This document shows positions 33,527 to 34,702 of a stretch of DNA of 34,702 nt, in pieces. Source of the DNA: Spongiactinospora gelatinilytica (GTDB taxonomy: Bacteria; Actinomycetota; Actinomycetes; Streptosporangiales; Streptosporangiaceae); assembly GCF_003236385.1 (NCBI RefSeq), contig NZ_POUA01000033.1:1-34702 (forward strand), written 5' to 3'. The position numbers and the translations under genes were made by a program. Numbering within the stretch: the stretch's first letter is position 1; every line of letters begins with the position of its first letter. The notes beneath the pieces are model-generated. The model had not been told where the DNA came from. It saw only the letters and a list, made by a program, of their open reading frames with translations, and searched no databases.

Positions 33527-34396
33527 TCAGCCGCGGTGCGGCGTGCCCGGCCGCGCGGTGCCCGCCGCCCACGAGGCGAGGATGCGCAGGCCGTCGTGGG
33601 AGGGCGTGCCGGGCTCGGCGGTCCACACCACGAGCTGCTGGTCGGGATCGCCGGCACAGGCCAGTGCGTCCCAGTCGAGGGTCAGCTCGCCGGCCACCGG
33701 GTGGCACAGCACCTTGGCGTACTTGCTCCGCAGGCTCACCTGGTGCTCGCCCCACCAGCGGCGGAAGTCGTCGTACCGGACCGACAGCTCGCCCACCAGG
33801 CTCGCCATCCGCTGGTCCGCCGGATTACGGCCGGCCTCCATCCGGAGCAGCGCCACGGTGTCGCGGGCCATGCGTTCCCAGTCGGCGTGCAACGCTCTGA
33901 TCGACGGGTCCGCGAAGAGCAGCCACACATAATTTCGCTTCTTTTCTGGAATGTTCGCGAAATCGGTGAAGAGTGCGGCGGCCATCCGATTCCACGCGAG
34001 AATGTCCATCCGGCGGCCCAGGATGACCGCCGGAGTGGTGGTGAGTTCGGACAGCAGTCGGCGCAACTGCGGGCGCACCTTCTGGGCGGCCTGCCGGCGC
34101 GGGCGGGCGGCGTCCCGGCCGGCCAGCTCGAACAGGTAGGCGCGCTCGTCGTCGTTCAGGTGCAAGACCCTGGCCAGCACGTCGAGCACCGGCGCCGACG
34201 CGGGCCTGCGGCCCTGCTCCAGGCGGGTGTAGTAGTCGGTGCTGATCGAGGCGAGCAGCGCGACCTCCTCCCGGCGCAACCCCTTGACCCGCCGCCGGGC
34301 CCCGGTGTCGGGCAGCCCGACCGTACGCGGGCTGAGCCGGGCCCGGCGAGCCTTCAGGAACTCGCCCAGCTCGCTCTGGTGCGCGTCACCGCTCAT
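33527..34396 (-). CDS. XRE-family regulator with MmyB-like ligand domain
   Basis: A 289-residue regulator. The N-terminal helix-turn-helix (about 8-80) contains GEFLKARRARLSP, RRRVKGLRREEVALLA and STDYYTRLEQGRRP, the standard HTH_31 form. The C-terminal 180 residues match the MmyB-like domain: PAVILGRRMDILAWNRMAAALF, WERMARDTVALLRMEAGR, VRYDDFRRWWGEHQV. Such proteins often regulate a neighbouring oxidoreductase or transporter gene and may bind fatty-acid-like ligands. ATG 34396 has no clear ribosome-binding site, which suggests a leaderless mRNA. It is divergent from the partial membrane protein gene at 34596, its likely target. Confidence 0.92.
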   Translation of the reverse strand: MSGDAHQSELGEFLKARRARLSPRTVGLPDTGARRRVKGLRREEVALLASISTDYYTRLEQGRRPASAPVLDVLARVLHLNDDERAYLFELAGRDAARPRRQAAQKVRPQLRRLLSELTTTPAVILGRRMDILAWNRMAAALFTDFANIPEKKRNYVWLLFADPSIRALHADWERMARDTVALLRMEAGRNPADQRMASLVGELSVRYDDFRRWWGEHQVSLRSKYAKVLCHPVAGELTLDWDALACAGDPDQQLVVWTAEPGTPSHDGLRILASWAAGTARPGTPHRG

Positions 34397-34595
34397 GGGA
34401 CGAGTCTCGCAGAGAACACGACCCCGGCGGGAGGGCCATGAATGCAATTGTGCGGCAGTGGGCCGGATGCGAGCGCGGAGGCGGCTGCGAGTATTGCGTT
34501 TCCGCTCGCTCATTGGAAATAGCGGCAATATACGAAAGCGAACCTCCCTTTCCGCCCCCGCTGCGTGCTTCACAAGGGGGCGGCGGGCTGAGAGC

Positions 34596-34702
34596 ATGGC
34601 GGGCGTGTCCCTCACCGAGTGGCCGTTACGCATGGTGCGAGCCGTTGTGTTCGCGGTGGTGTGCGTCGCCGTGTCGGCGGCGGGGCACGCGTTCGCCGGG
34701 GG
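34596..34702 (+). CDS. Membrane protein, N-terminal fragment (runs off window)
   Basis: ATG 34596 opens a frame of 35 codons to the window end: MAGVSLTEWPLRMVRAVVFA and then a hydrophobic Val/Ala-rich helix ending near GHAFAG. It looks like the first helix of an actinobacterial integral membrane protein. A G-rich stretch is upstream but there is no clear ribosome-binding site. The 199-bp divergent gap (34397-34595) should hold promoters for this gene and the XRE regulator; no confident -10/-35 was identified. Confidence 0.6.
   Translation, partial: MAGVSLTEWPLRMVRAVVFAVVCVAVSAAGHAFAG

Overview
The window is very GC-rich actinomycete DNA, probably from a Streptosporangiales-type organism such as Nonomuraea or Actinomadura. 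That placement rests on composition, gene style, leaderless-looking promoters and the abundance of LysR/TetR/ECF regulators; it is an inference, not a species call. No rRNA, tRNA, CRISPR array or transposase gene was seen.

Region 1 (1-13316) is a catabolic locus. A six-gene minus-strand operon encodes a peptide-type ABC importer (lipoprotein, DppB, DppC, DppD, DppF) and a partial amidase. Next come a 933-residue fusion of an APH-like kinase with a class III PLP enzyme, a TetR regulator, a phosphotriesterase-family hydrolase, a 2-oxoadipate dioxygenase/decarboxylase (HglS/YdcJ, DUF1338) and a divergent LysR gene. An identical 16-bp near-palindrome lies over the -10 of the transporter and fusion-gene promoters, with a weaker copy before the phosphotriesterase-tetR pair. 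The fusion matches the pairing of hydroxylysine kinase with 5-phosphohydroxylysine phospho-lyase, whose product leads through 2-aminoadipate to 2-oxoadipate, the substrate of HglS. A hydroxylysine-like (amino-alcohol) degradation module is therefore proposed.

Region 2 (13326-17896) holds a membrane protein, a DUF3500 protein, a DrrAB-type ABC exporter, about 500 bp of degenerate 27-bp tandem repeat, and a ribbon-helix-helix (HicB-like) regulator. The regulator's own promoter is covered by TGACGTCA octamers spaced exactly 11 bp.

Region 3 (17927-21001) contains a nested inverted repeat, a Tat-exported M28 peptidase, a membrane/chitin-binding-module gene broken by an in-frame TAG, and a TetR gene that has lost its DNA-binding half.

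Region 4 (21112-26141) is a compact biosynthetic operon: an O-methyltransferase-like protein without the usual catalytic His, a single polypeptide joining cytochrome P450, adenylation domain and carrier protein, and an alpha/beta hydrolase. It resembles a fused form of the separate P450 and A-T enzymes that make beta-hydroxy amino acids in nikkomycin- or novobiocin-type pathways. This is the most novel system in the window.

Region 5 (26388-34702) holds a membrane protein, an ECF42-type sigma factor with its DGPF/YCII partner, four consecutive steps of the 3-hydroxyanthranilate meta-cleavage pathway with a divergent LysR gene, an XRE/MmyB-type regulator, and the start of a membrane protein gene.
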